Source: an uncultured Collinsella sp. (GTDB taxonomy: Bacteria; Actinomycetota; Coriobacteriia; Coriobacteriales; Coriobacteriaceae). Taken from it: a stretch of 8,310 nt of DNA. Below are positions 1 to 6,934 of this stretch, piece by piece. The notes under the pieces were generated by a model. That model made no database searches. It saw only the letters and a list, made by a program, of their open reading frames with translations, and was not told the origin of the DNA. How positions within the stretch are numbered: position 1 is the first letter of the stretch; each line of letters starts with the position of its first letter. A program made the position numbers and the translations under genes. The stretch is taken from contig UROR01000089.1 of the NCBI GenBank assembly GCA_900549535.1, positions 1 to 8,310 on the forward strand. Reading direction: 5' to 3'.

Positions 1-1
1 C

Positions 2-2650
2 GTGTTTGAGCTGTTGAGGGCCTATGCGAGCGGCTTGGACCGTCGAGACATGGTCGAGCCCTGCGAGGCGGCTGACCTTATGGCCGAGGTGCTGGCCGAC
101 AACCTTCCGGCGTGCGCCCGCGCGGTATGTGTGCGCGGTATCACGTCGTTTACGCACGGCTTGCTCGAGCTGCTGTCGGCCGTGGCGAACAATGGGGGAG
201 AGGTCGTTGTGCTGCTTGCCCGCGAGCAGGCAGCGATGCGCGAGGAGCTTGCCGCGGCATTTGATGCCCGCGGCGTGCTGTTTGAGGTCGCGCCGCTGGG
301 GGAGGGTGCCGCCGCGCCCCAGACTGCCTCCAAGTCCGCCGCTCAGCCTACCTTTGTAGAGGTTGCCGGTCCCCATGCCCGCGCCTATGCCTATGCGAAT
401 GCTATTGATAAGTTGGTAAAGGCGCGCGAGGACGCCGCGTCGCGCGACGGCGCTGCAACTCCCGCCGATCCCGCGCGCGTGCTCGTGGTGTCCGCCCAGG
501 CACCCCAGTTGTTTGGCGAGCTTGCCGCCCGTTTGGCGGCGCGCCACATCGCGGCCGAGACAACCGAGTTCACGGCGTTTTCCCAATCCATCGCGGGCGG
601 GCAGTTCGCGGCGCTCGCCAATCTGATCGAGCGCATGAAGGCCGCCGACGAGGGCACCGCCTCCAAGACCGAGTGGTGGCCCGCGCCGGAGCTTACCGAC
701 TGGATTTACAGTCCGCTTTCGGGTGCCGATGCCGCCAGCGCGCGCACCTTCGACAAGAACATGCGCCTGTCGCGCGGCAAGACCACCACGGCCGTCAAGA
801 GCCTGCTGCAGAGCGTGCAGGGCCAGGTCAGGGGCACGCGCAAGGCCGCCAGTGATGATAACTGGTTTAAGAACGTGCCGTGCGTGGTCTCGGACGTGTT
901 CCAAGCGCTGTGGCGCGACAAACCCGTGACGGCGCTCAAGGCAATGCTCGCCGTCGCCGAGGCGTTGCCCGATCGCGCCCTTGGAGGGCTTGACGGTCAG
1001 GCTCGTCGCCAGGCGGAGACCGCCCTGCTGCGACATGCCATCGACATCCTTATGAACGATGCCCGTACGCTCGACGTGTCGCAGGCCGCGACCGTGCCCG
1101 TGCTCGACGACGTTCGTACCAAGGTGGACAAGCGCAGCACCGCATACGATTACGAGACCTACGAGGCCGACCGCGCGCCGCGCGCCCAGGTGCGCTTTGC
1201 GTCGCTTACCGATGCGGCAGCCCTGCGCCCCGATAGCTACGATGCCGTGTTGTTTGCCGACGTCGATCTGGACAGTTATCCGCTCTCACACGAGGAGGGA
1301 CCGCTGGCCACGCTGACGGCCGAGCTGGGGCGCAGCGGTGTGACGCTTGAGCCCGCGGCCCTGCTGCGCGTGCGCTTTGGCCGCGCGATGCAGGCCGGGC
1401 GCGGTCCGGTTGCGCTTGCCCGCGTGACCCACGATCGCCAGGCGCGCGAGTGCTATCCGGCTGCCGTGTGGACCGAGTTGCGGGCGCACGCCGAGGCCAC
1501 TGGCGCCGCCAAGGTTGCGTGCGTGGGCGAGGGCGGTATCGTTGCCGATTTTGATCCAGCGGCCGGCGAGGGCATCGAGTGCAAGCGCGTCGCGTGCGAG
1601 GGTCCTCAGCATTTGAGTGAGGCGGCTGTGCCGTACCTGGTCCTGCGTCGTCGAGATGGCGAGGGCGAGAACGCGCCGCTCGTGCCGCGTCTGACGTCTG
1701 CCTCGCAGATTGAGGCGTACTCGACGTGCCCGCTGTGCTGGTTCGTGTCGTATCGCGTGAAGCCCCAGTCCATCGACGCGGGCTTTGGCAACATGGAGAA
1801 GGGCAACTTTGTCCACGACGTACTGGAGCACCTGCATGCCCGCCTGCCCCAGGAGGGCATGGAGCGCGTGACGCCCGAGAATCTGCCGCGCGCTCAGGAG
1901 CTGCTGCGCGAGGTCTTTGACGAGACGTTGGCCGAGCACGCCGGCAAGCGAGGCACGGAGGGCCCGCTGGTGCCGCTCTCTGCGGTGGAGGAGCGCCAGG
2001 TGGCCGAGATTCTGCCGCAGCTGGAAGGCGTGCTCGCCTACGAGTCCGAGGCACTTGCCCCCTTTGCGCCACGCTACCTGGAGTTCGCCTTCAACGAGCT
2101 CAAGGTCGAGTATGCCGGTTGGCCGCTTGGCGGGCGCATCGACCGCGTGGACGTGGACGCCGAGAATCGTGCCGTGGTGATCGACTACAAGCATCGCACG
2201 GGCGTTGAGGAGTTTAAGCTCGCCGACCCTACGGTGCGCGACGAGGAATCGGGCACGGCGCCCATCGACGATCCGCGCTGGTTGCCGCCCCATACTCAGA
2301 CGCTTATCTATGCGCAGGCCATGCGCCGGGCGCTGGATCTGGATACCCGTGCGGCGCTCTATTTTTCGACCAAGGGCGGCAAGCCGGCGTTGCGCGGCGC
2401 CGCGAGCGCAGAACTGCTCGAGGAAGAGCGCGGCGACGGTCGCATCCCGGGCCTTAAGAAGGGCTTTCCGGGCGAGGGCGGCAGCATGGACTTCGACGCC
2501 CTGCTCGATCGTGTGGAGGCCGGCATCGCCGAGCGCCTGCGCGAGCTCGAGGCGGGCCACGTTGCCACCGTCGACCCGACGTCGGCTCAGGCCGCGCATG
2601 CGCGCTGCTCGTATAACCACGAAGGAACGTTTGTAAGGAGGGACGTGTAG
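2..2650 (+). CDS. addB: AddB-like helicase-nuclease subunit (PD-(D/E)XK nuclease), 5' end outside window
   Basis: This is the C-terminal 882 residues of the AddB-type subunit of a cytoplasmic AddAB complex, which resects double-strand breaks to load RecA. The frame is open at the left edge and no start is supported; family members are usually around 1100-1200 aa, so some 200-300 residues are probably missing. The left two thirds resemble the degenerate UvrD-like part of AddB. The nuclease domain is clear (numbering from base 2): a CPLCWF segment at C576-C579, GNFVH with H605, GRID with D714, IDYK with D728 and K730, and QTLIY with Q766 and Y770, which is the RecB-family motif series. The AddB iron-sulfur cluster normally uses one upstream cysteine and three at the C terminus; here only C869 is present near the end, followed by SYNHEG. 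The gene ends 3 bases before addA and is surely cotranscribed with it. RexB or a generic PD-(D/E)XK protein is an alternative label. Confidence 0.83.
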   Translation: MFELLRAYASGLDRRDMVEPCEAADLMAEVLADNLPACARAVCVRGITSFTHGLLELLSAVANNGGEVVVLLAREQAAMREELAAAFDARGVLFEVAPLGEGAAAPQTASKSAAQPTFVEVAGPHARAYAYANAIDKLVKAREDAASRDGAATPADPARVLVVSAQAPQLFGELAARLAARHIAAETTEFTAFSQSIAGGQFAALANLIERMKAADEGTASKTEWWPAPELTDWIYSPLSGADAASARTFDKNMRLSRGKTTTAVKSLLQSVQGQVRGTRKAASDDNWFKNVPCVVSDVFQALWRDKPVTALKAMLAVAEALPDRALGGLDGQARRQAETALLRHAIDILMNDARTLDVSQAATVPVLDDVRTKVDKRSTAYDYETYEADRAPRAQVRFASLTDAAALRPDSYDAVLFADVDLDSYPLSHEEGPLATLTAELGRSGVTLEPAALLRVRFGRAMQAGRGPVALARVTHDRQARECYPAAVWTELRAHAEATGAAKVACVGEGGIVADFDPAAGEGIECKRVACEGPQHLSEAAVPYLVLRRRDGEGENAPLVPRLTSASQIEAYSTCPLCWFVSYRVKPQSIDAGFGNMEKGNFVHDVLEHLHARLPQEGMERVTPENLPRAQELLREVFDETLAEHAGKRGTEGPLVPLSAVEERQVAEILPQLEGVLAYESEALAPFAPRYLEFAFNELKVEYAGWPLGGRIDRVDVDAENRAVVIDYKHRTGVEEFKLADPTVRDEESGTAPIDDPRWLPPHTQTLIYAQAMRRALDLDTRAALYFSTKGGKPALRGAASAELLEEERGDGRIPGLKKGFPGEGGSMDFDALLDRVEAGIAERLRELEAGHVATVDPTSAQAAHARCSYNHEGTFVRRDV
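2635..2642 (+). promoter_or_regulatory. Ribosome binding site of addA, inside the end of addB
   Basis: AAGGAGGG lies within the last codons of addB, 11 bases before the addA ATG at 2654. The match to the anti-Shine-Dalgarno sequence is strong but the spacing is on the long side. With the addB stop at 2648-2650 between site and start, terminating ribosomes could reinitiate on addA, so translational coupling is likely. The site supports ATG 2654 as the start. Confidence 0.7.
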
Positions 2651-2653
2651 ACC

Positions 2654-5600
2654 ATGGATCTTTCGACTTTGATGCCGCAACAGCTGCAGATTGTCAAAAC
2701 GCTCGACCGTCCGCTGTTTGTTTCGGCGGGCGCCGGTTCGGGCAAGACCTTTACCCTCACGCGCCGCATCGTCTACGCGCTCTCGCCCGAATCCGGTCCG
2801 TTCGTTGAGCATCTGGACCAGGTGCTCGCCATTACCTTTACCAAAGATGCCGCGGCCGAGATCCGTGACCGCGTGCGCCGCGCGCTCATCGACGAGGGCA
2901 TGGACGAGGAAGCACTGACCGTCGACGACGCGTGGATCTCGACCATTCACGGCATGTGCTCGCGTATCCTGCGCGCGCACGCGTTGGAGCTGGGCATCGA
3001 TCCCGAGTTCACGGTGCTCACCGATACCGACGAGCTCATGGACCAGGCTGTTGAGCATGTGCTGGCCCGCGCGACGGCGCCCGATGCCGCCCCCGAGCTC
3101 GCGGCATCGCTCAAGGCCCTCTACGCCTGGTATCCCATGGCGGGCGAGGGCGGCCCCTTTGGCGCCGGCACGACCATCAAGGGTCTGGTGCGCGAGCTGC
3201 TGGAGCTCTCGAGCCAGCTGCCGGGCGGCATGGACGACGTGCGCGTGGCGCGCGGCCAGGCCGACACTTCGGCCCTTGCCGACGCCTATCGTGCGGCGTT
3301 GGGTGCGAGCAAGGCCGCGACCGAGAAAGCGCAGGTGGCGCTCGATGCCATCGATGCGTTCGAGGCGAGCGGCAAGACCATGGCAGATGCGGCGCGACTC
3401 ATGATGTCGTGCACCATGCCGCGCGCGAGCAAGGCATTCCCTAAGGAGCAGGTCGAGCTGCTCAAGGCGGAGGCTGCCGATGCATTTATCAATATCGTGC
3501 TCGCCTGCGGTGGCCCCGCGCTCGATGCGCTGGTGGGCCTGGCCCGTTCCGTGGAGGCCGAGTATCGCGCGCTGAAGGCCGGCCAGTCTGCCCTCGACAA
3601 CAACGACCTACTGCGCATGGCCTACGAGGCCCTGCGCGATTACCCTGCCATTCGCGCTGCGTACGAGGGCCGCTTTAAGATGGTCATGATCGACGAGTTC
3701 CAGGATACCGACCAGATGCAGGTCGATCTGATCCGCTACCTGACCGGCGCGGGGGAGCGTGCGCTGTGCACCGTGGGCGATGCACAGCAGTCCATCTATC
3801 GCTTCCGTGGCGCCGAGGTTGAGGTCTTCCGTCGTCAGGAGCGCAAGGTGGGCTCGTCTGTCGCGCCCGAGGCGACTGCCGTGGCCGACGCCCCTGCCGG
3901 CGAGCTCGTCAAACTCGTGCGCAACTTCCGCAGCCACGACGAGGTGCTGCGTTACGTGGCACGCGTCTTCGACGGCGACGACGGCGGCCTGATGCAGGGC
4001 TTTTTGGATCTTGAGGCGAGCGACGGCCGCAAGGACACGCTGGTGGCAGACGCCTCGCGTCGTCAGGCGCTCTTTGTTGCCGGCGGCAGCACGCAGGAGC
4101 GCACACAGGCCAAGGCCCGTGCGATCGCCGAGCGATTCCGCGCCCTTGCCGATGCCGGCCAGCCCCAGGGCGGCATGGTGCTGCTGCTGGGCCGCATGAC
4201 CAACGCCGACGTCTACGCGCAGGCCTTCCGCGACCAGGGGCTCGACTGCGTCATCGCGGGCGGCTCGGTCTTTTCCCAAGCCGCCGAGGTGCAGGCGGTG
4301 CGCGCCCTAGTCTGCGCGCTCGCCAATCCGGCCGATACGGCGCAGGGCCTTATGCCGCTGCTCGCCTCGCCGATGTTTGCGCTGGGCGCTCAGGAGTTCC
4401 TGGCGCTGGCGACCAAGCTCGATAGCGAGACGGGGGAGACCTCGCGCCGCAACATCGATGCGGGCATCATGAGCGATTCCGATGTGCCGGGTTTGCAAGA
4501 CTTGCCGCTCGTGACGCGCGCCCGCGAGGTTCTGCGGTATGCGCTTCGTCGTGTGGGTCGCGATTCGTTCGCCGCCATCGCGCGTGACGTGGTCAACGCC
4601 TCCGGCTGGTTCGTGCGTCTGGCGCAGCGTGGTCCCGAGGGCAAGGCCATTGCCGCTAACGTGCTCAAGGCGCTCGACGCCGTGGCTGAGGCTGAGGCCG
4701 AGTTCGGTAACTCGCCGCGTTCCATTGCGCTTGCTTTCGACCGCTTCTTGGCGGGCAAGGAAGCCCCGGGTGCCCTCAACGAGGAGGGCGACGGCGCGGT
4801 GCGCATCATGACCGTGCACGCCTCCAAGGGCCTGGAATATCCGGTCGTGGCGGTTGCGGAGTGCTTTGGCGTGCGTAAGTCCTCGGGTGCGGCACAGATG
4901 GGTCGCGTCGAGGGCGGAGCGCAGGTCGTGGCGTTGCCGGCACGCTTCGACGGCGTTAAACTCGCGGACGGCACGTTCGTAAAGGGCGATGACGTCAAAA
5001 AGCAGTTTGAGCATGCGTTTAAGGGCAAGGGCACGTCGCTGTGGCTGCCGCCGGAGCTCATGGAGGATGTCTGCGCGACGGGTTCTCCCGCCGAGGCATT
5101 CGTTCGCCTGCGCAACGACGACCTGCAGCTTTCGCTCGAGGAGCGGGCCCGCTTGCTCTATGTTGCCATGACGCGTGCGCGCGAGCTGGTGATCTTGGCG
5201 ATGGATGCCGGCGTGAGCCGTGGCAAGGTGACGGCGCCGACCTTCGACGTCGAGACCGATTTGACCTACGACGTGCTGCGCCGTATTTTGCCGACCGACG
5301 CTCTGGACATGCCGCAGCTCGATGCCGACCGCCTGGTGTTCGATAACTCCCAGCCGGGCGACTACGAGCTCATTTCGCTCGCGGACTTTACCTTTGGCGA
5401 GCAGACGTTTGAGGCCAACGCTTCGCTGGATGCCGAGGGCAGGCTTGTCCGCCGCGATGCGGAGCCGGAGGGTGCCGGTGCAGATGCCCGCGCCGCCGTC
5501 CCCGGTCCTGCCGACCCCAAGCCCGATTCGTTTGAGCTTGTGTATCCCCAGGCGGTGGGCGTGCGCATGGGCATCTGTCCGTATCCGATGCGCGACTCGT

Positions 5601-6286
5601 ATAGCTACTCGTCAATCGCCGCGGCACTCCATGCCGAGACGGAAGACCGTGCCGCCGAGACTCGTGTTCCCATGGACGAGTCCGGCGATGATGCAGAGTC
5701 GGATGGCTCGGAGATGACGGATGCAGACGTGGCCGTCGTTGAGCCCGCCGGCAACCCCATGGCGCTGGGCTCGGCGTTCCATGCCGCTTGCCAGTGGCTC
5801 ATCGAGATGGGCGCCGACGAATTGCCCGCCGAGCGCGCCGATACCCTGGCTCGCCTGTGGCATCTGACGCCGGAGCAGCGCGAGCGTTTTGACGTTGCTC
5901 TGGATCGCTGGCTTAAGTCGGCGGTTCGCGCCGAGCTGCTTTCCTGGCCGTGCGTTCGCGCCGAGGTGCCGTTCTTCTCGCTGGGTTGCGAGGACGAGGA
6001 CATTGCCCGCTACGGTGCATATGCCGAGGGCGCCATCGATGCTTTGGCGACCGATCCGGCAGACCCGTCGCGCGCGCTAGTCATCGACTACAAGACAGGT
6101 GGCACGCCGGACGAGACACCAGACCAGTTGCTCGAGAAGCACGCCCTGCAGGCGCGCGTCTACGCCGATGTTCTGCATAAGGCGGGCTATCAGACGGTGA
6201 TCGTCAAGTTCGTCCGTGTGGAACAGCCGGATCCAACCATCTTCGTCGAACCCGCCGAGCCCCAGGTAGTCACTTACAACCTCTAA
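2654..6286 (+). CDS. addA: AddA-like UvrD-family helicase-nuclease subunit
   Basis: The 1210 residues match the size of AddA (B. subtilis AddA is 1232 aa). The protein is an ATP-driven 3'-5' SF1A helicase fused to a RecB-type nuclease and would work with AddB on broken DNA ends. Helicase motifs appear in order: Q-motif glutamines near residues 9-12, Walker A SAGAGSGKT (P-loop 25-32), motif Ia ITFTKDAAAEI, Walker B DEFQDT (347-352), motif III GDAQQSIYRFRG (from 375), motif IV RNFRS (423-427), motif V TVHASKGLE (720-728) and motif VI YVAMTRAR (836-843). The C-terminal nuclease shows H1043 in GSAFH, D1129 in GAID, D1145 and K1147 in IDYK, and Q1166/Y1170 in QARVY, so it appears catalytically complete. 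An acidic linker at about 994-1030 separates the two halves. The start is set by the AAGGAGGG site and the P-loop's usual distance from the N terminus. PcrA/UvrD is excluded by the C-terminal nuclease. Confidence 0.9.
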   Translation: MDLSTLMPQQLQIVKTLDRPLFVSAGAGSGKTFTLTRRIVYALSPESGPFVEHLDQVLAITFTKDAAAEIRDRVRRALIDEGMDEEALTVDDAWISTIHGMCSRILRAHALELGIDPEFTVLTDTDELMDQAVEHVLARATAPDAAPELAASLKALYAWYPMAGEGGPFGAGTTIKGLVRELLELSSQLPGGMDDVRVARGQADTSALADAYRAALGASKAATEKAQVALDAIDAFEASGKTMADAARLMMSCTMPRASKAFPKEQVELLKAEAADAFINIVLACGGPALDALVGLARSVEAEYRALKAGQSALDNNDLLRMAYEALRDYPAIRAAYEGRFKMVMIDEFQDTDQMQVDLIRYLTGAGERALCTVGDAQQSIYRFRGAEVEVFRRQERKVGSSVAPEATAVADAPAGELVKLVRNFRSHDEVLRYVARVFDGDDGGLMQGFLDLEASDGRKDTLVADASRRQALFVAGGSTQERTQAKARAIAERFRALADAGQPQGGMVLLLGRMTNADVYAQAFRDQGLDCVIAGGSVFSQAAEVQAVRALVCALANPADTAQGLMPLLASPMFALGAQEFLALATKLDSETGETSRRNIDAGIMSDSDVPGLQDLPLVTRAREVLRYALRRVGRDSFAAIARDVVNASGWFVRLAQRGPEGKAIAANVLKALDAVAEAEAEFGNSPRSIALAFDRFLAGKEAPGALNEEGDGAVRIMTVHASKGLEYPVVAVAECFGVRKSSGAAQMGRVEGGAQVVALPARFDGVKLADGTFVKGDDVKKQFEHAFKGKGTSLWLPPELMEDVCATGSPAEAFVRLRNDDLQLSLEERARLLYVAMTRARELVILAMDAGVSRGKVTAPTFDVETDLTYDVLRRILPTDALDMPQLDADRLVFDNSQPGDYELISLADFTFGEQTFEANASLDAEGRLVRRDAEPEGAGADARAAVPGPADPKPDSFELVYPQAVGVRMGICPYPMRDSYSYSSIAAALHAETEDRAAETRVPMDESGDDAESDGSEMTDADVAVVEPAGNPMALGSAFHAACQWLIEMGADELPAERADTLARLWHLTPEQRERFDVALDRWLKSAVRAELLSWPCVRAEVPFFSLGCEDEDIARYGAYAEGAIDALATDPADPSRALVIDYKTGGTPDETPDQLLEKHALQARVYADVLHKAGYQTVIVKFVRVEQPDPTIFVEPAEPQVVTYNL

Positions 6287-6289
6287 CTC

Positions 6290-6320
6290 AAAAGTAGCTC
6301 ATTTGGGACGGGGCTTTTTT
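6290..6320 (+). terminator. Probable Rho-independent terminator after addA
   Basis: AGCTC (6296-6300) pairs with GGGCT (6311-6315), with one G-U pair, around a 10-base loop. After one mismatch the stem can be extended by pairing A/G bases at 6291-6294 with the T run. Six Ts at 6315-6320 follow. The hairpin starts 3 bases past the addA stop, where the operon should end. The GC stem is short, so it may be weak. The A run on the left could also allow termination from the other strand. Confidence 0.5.
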
Positions 6321-6385
6321 AGCTGCTCCAGCTGATAGCGCAATTGGCTTGTTCAATTGTCGGCCGGGGCAGCTAAGAATCGGAG

Positions 6386-6616
6386 ATGGCATGCCGGTCA
6401 ATTCGCTTGTGCAGGACGGTCGCGTTGGACGTGGTGGAGCGCTACAACCTGCGGGCGCCACGGGTGGCCGCGAGCTTCTTGACCCGGTGCATCTCCTCGT
6501 TTGCACGCGAGCTTTCGGTCAACAAGGTCTCAAACGAGTTCAAGAGTAGGGGCGTGTCGACATCGCGCAAGACTCTCTCGAATCTGCTCAGGTATTACGA
6601 AGAGGTCGAGTGACGA
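6386..6616 (+). pseudogene. Remnant of an AAA_14/DUF4143-type ATPase, C-terminal part only
   Basis: The frame encodes a segment like the middle-to-late part of the AAA_14/DUF4143 ATPases, a family of standalone, often horizontally moved ATP-binding proteins. The recognisable stretch runs from VALDVVERYNLRAP through FARELSVNKVSNEFKSRG to the TLSNLLRYYEE end, equivalent to the family's DVxxRYxIR element and its helix-turn-helix-like region. The P-loop ATPase domain is absent, and translation stops at TGA 6614-6616, where intact members go on for well over 100 residues. In another frame GDGMP can be read from 6385, resembling the family's conserved GGMP element but only about 10 codons from VALDVV, which suggests an internal deletion or frameshift. 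The ATG at 6386 has no convincing ribosome site. The match rests on pattern recall, so the assignment is moderate; a short real ORF is less likely. Confidence 0.55.
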
Positions 6617-6822
6617 TTCGAACGCAATGTGAAGTTGGTCAATGAGCACCGCGATTGCCGGAGGTAGGTTTATGCACGCCCTGATTGGTAACGCCCCGTT
6701 TGTGCTGGTAAGTCGCTCGGCAAATTCAACTCTATGCAAAACATGCCTCTTCAACAGCCATTCGGGGACACTTTCGGAATAGCGGGGTGTGCCGGGGTGC
6801 ATCGCTATCGTCCCGTTCATCC
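6617..6822. other. Gap with no supportable gene, between the ATPase remnant and the operators
   Basis: About 200 bases, part of a 318-base stretch without a gene before the start at 6935. The plus strand is broken by stops in all frames soon after the remnant. A minus-strand frame is open through here but lacks support (see rejected items). GC is lower than in addAB. I see no tRNA, CRISPR repeat or riboswitch-like fold. It is most simply degraded flanking sequence of the ATPase gene or spacer DNA. Confidence 0.5.
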
Positions 6823-6846
6823 TGAAACGAAAATAGTTGCGTTTCA
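6823..6846. promoter_or_regulatory. Operator 1: imperfect palindrome, TGAAACG-N10-CGTTTCA
   Basis: Ten-base arms TGAAACGAAA and TTGCGTTTCA, with one mismatch, flank a 4-base centre. The outer seven bases of each arm are exact. The centre is at 6834.5, 31.5 bp upstream of operator 2. A 24-bp dyad of this kind is typical of a site for a dimeric winged-helix or helix-turn-helix regulator. Its role as an operator is inferred from its repetition next to a promoter. Confidence 0.7.
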
Positions 6847-6852
6847 CAGTAT

Positions 6853-6879
6853 ATGAAACGAAAGTATCTTTCGTTTCAT
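6853..6879. promoter_or_regulatory. Operator 2: perfect 12-bp inverted repeat around a 3-base centre
   Basis: Arms ATGAAACGAAAG and CTTTCGTTTCAT are exact reverse complements separated by TAT. This is the strongest of the three sites and contains the same TGAAACG/CGTTTCA half-sites, one base further apart (N11) than in operators 1 and 3. The centre is at 6866. It lies just upstream of the predicted -35 element. As RNA it could form a hairpin, but no T run follows, and it lies upstream of the predicted transcript start, so a DNA-binding role is more likely. Confidence 0.78.
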
Positions 6880-6884
6880 CCAAG

Positions 6885-6913
6885 TTGAGACGAAAACTCT
6901 TTCGTCTTACAAT
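6885..6913 (+). promoter_or_regulatory. Sigma-70-type promoter for the 417-aa gene
   Basis: TTGAGA (6885-6890) and TACAAT (6908-6913) each match the housekeeping consensus at 5 of 6 positions and are separated by exactly 17 bp. Transcription would start near 6919-6921, giving a very short leader of about 15 bases that holds only the ribosome binding site. The region is AT-rich (42 G/C of 114 bases from 6821 to 6934 by hand count), unlike the flanking genes. The overlap with operator 3 indicates a repressible promoter. Confidence 0.75.
6886..6909. promoter_or_regulatory. Operator 3: palindrome filling the promoter spacer
   Basis: AGACGAAA (6888-6895) and TTTCGTCT (6900-6907) are exact inverted repeats around ACTC. 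In the 24-bp frame of operator 1 the half-sites read TGAGACG and, on the other strand, TAAGACG, both variants of TGAAACG. The centre at 6897.5 is 31.5 bp from operator 2. The site covers the whole spacer between the -35 and -10 elements, so a bound protein should exclude RNA polymerase. Confidence 0.72.
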
Positions 6914-6916
6914 GAA

Positions 6917-6923
6917 TGAAACG
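6917..6923 (+). promoter_or_regulatory. Lone TGAAACG half-site next to the ribosome binding site
   Basis: An exact copy of the operator half-site, with its left edge 31 bases past that of operator 3, continuing the 31-32 bp register of the three palindromes. No matching right half is present. It ends where the GGAAGGAG ribosome site (6923-6930) begins, at the expected transcript start. It may be an auxiliary contact or a decayed fourth operator; chance is possible. Confidence 0.4.
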
Positions 6924-6934
6924 GAAGGAGAGTT

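Noticed and set aside
1286..3058. Long minus-strand open frame (590 codons) across the addB-addA junction, and a 288-codon one at 1206-2072
   Set aside because: Both lie wholly antisense to well-supported genes in GC-rich DNA, where stops are rare; the translations are Arg/Ala/His-rich and match no family I recognise.
3608..5115. Several minus-strand open frames of 220-240 codons inside addA
   Set aside because: They are antisense to conserved helicase motifs and show composition typical of shadow frames; no ribosome sites or recognisable domains.
6321..6359. Small palindromes: AGCTG/CAGCT at 6321-6333 and two CAATTG copies at 6341-6346 and 6354-6359
   Set aside because: Short enough to occur by chance; no promoter or protein-site logic links them to a gene.
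6530..6883. Minus-strand 117-codon frame starting at TTG within the operator region
   Set aside because: No ribosome site or recognised domain; its first codons are the operator palindrome and its end is antisense to the ATPase remnant. Codons such as AGA, ATA and TTA are atypical for the host. Conservation with low Ka/Ks in related strains would revive it.
6823..6923. Reading the 31-32 bp periodic TGAAACG repeats as a short CRISPR array
   Set aside because: The repeated units are palindromic dyads of 24-27 bp separated by only about 6 bases, centred on a promoter, with no spacer-length unique sequence and no cas genes.
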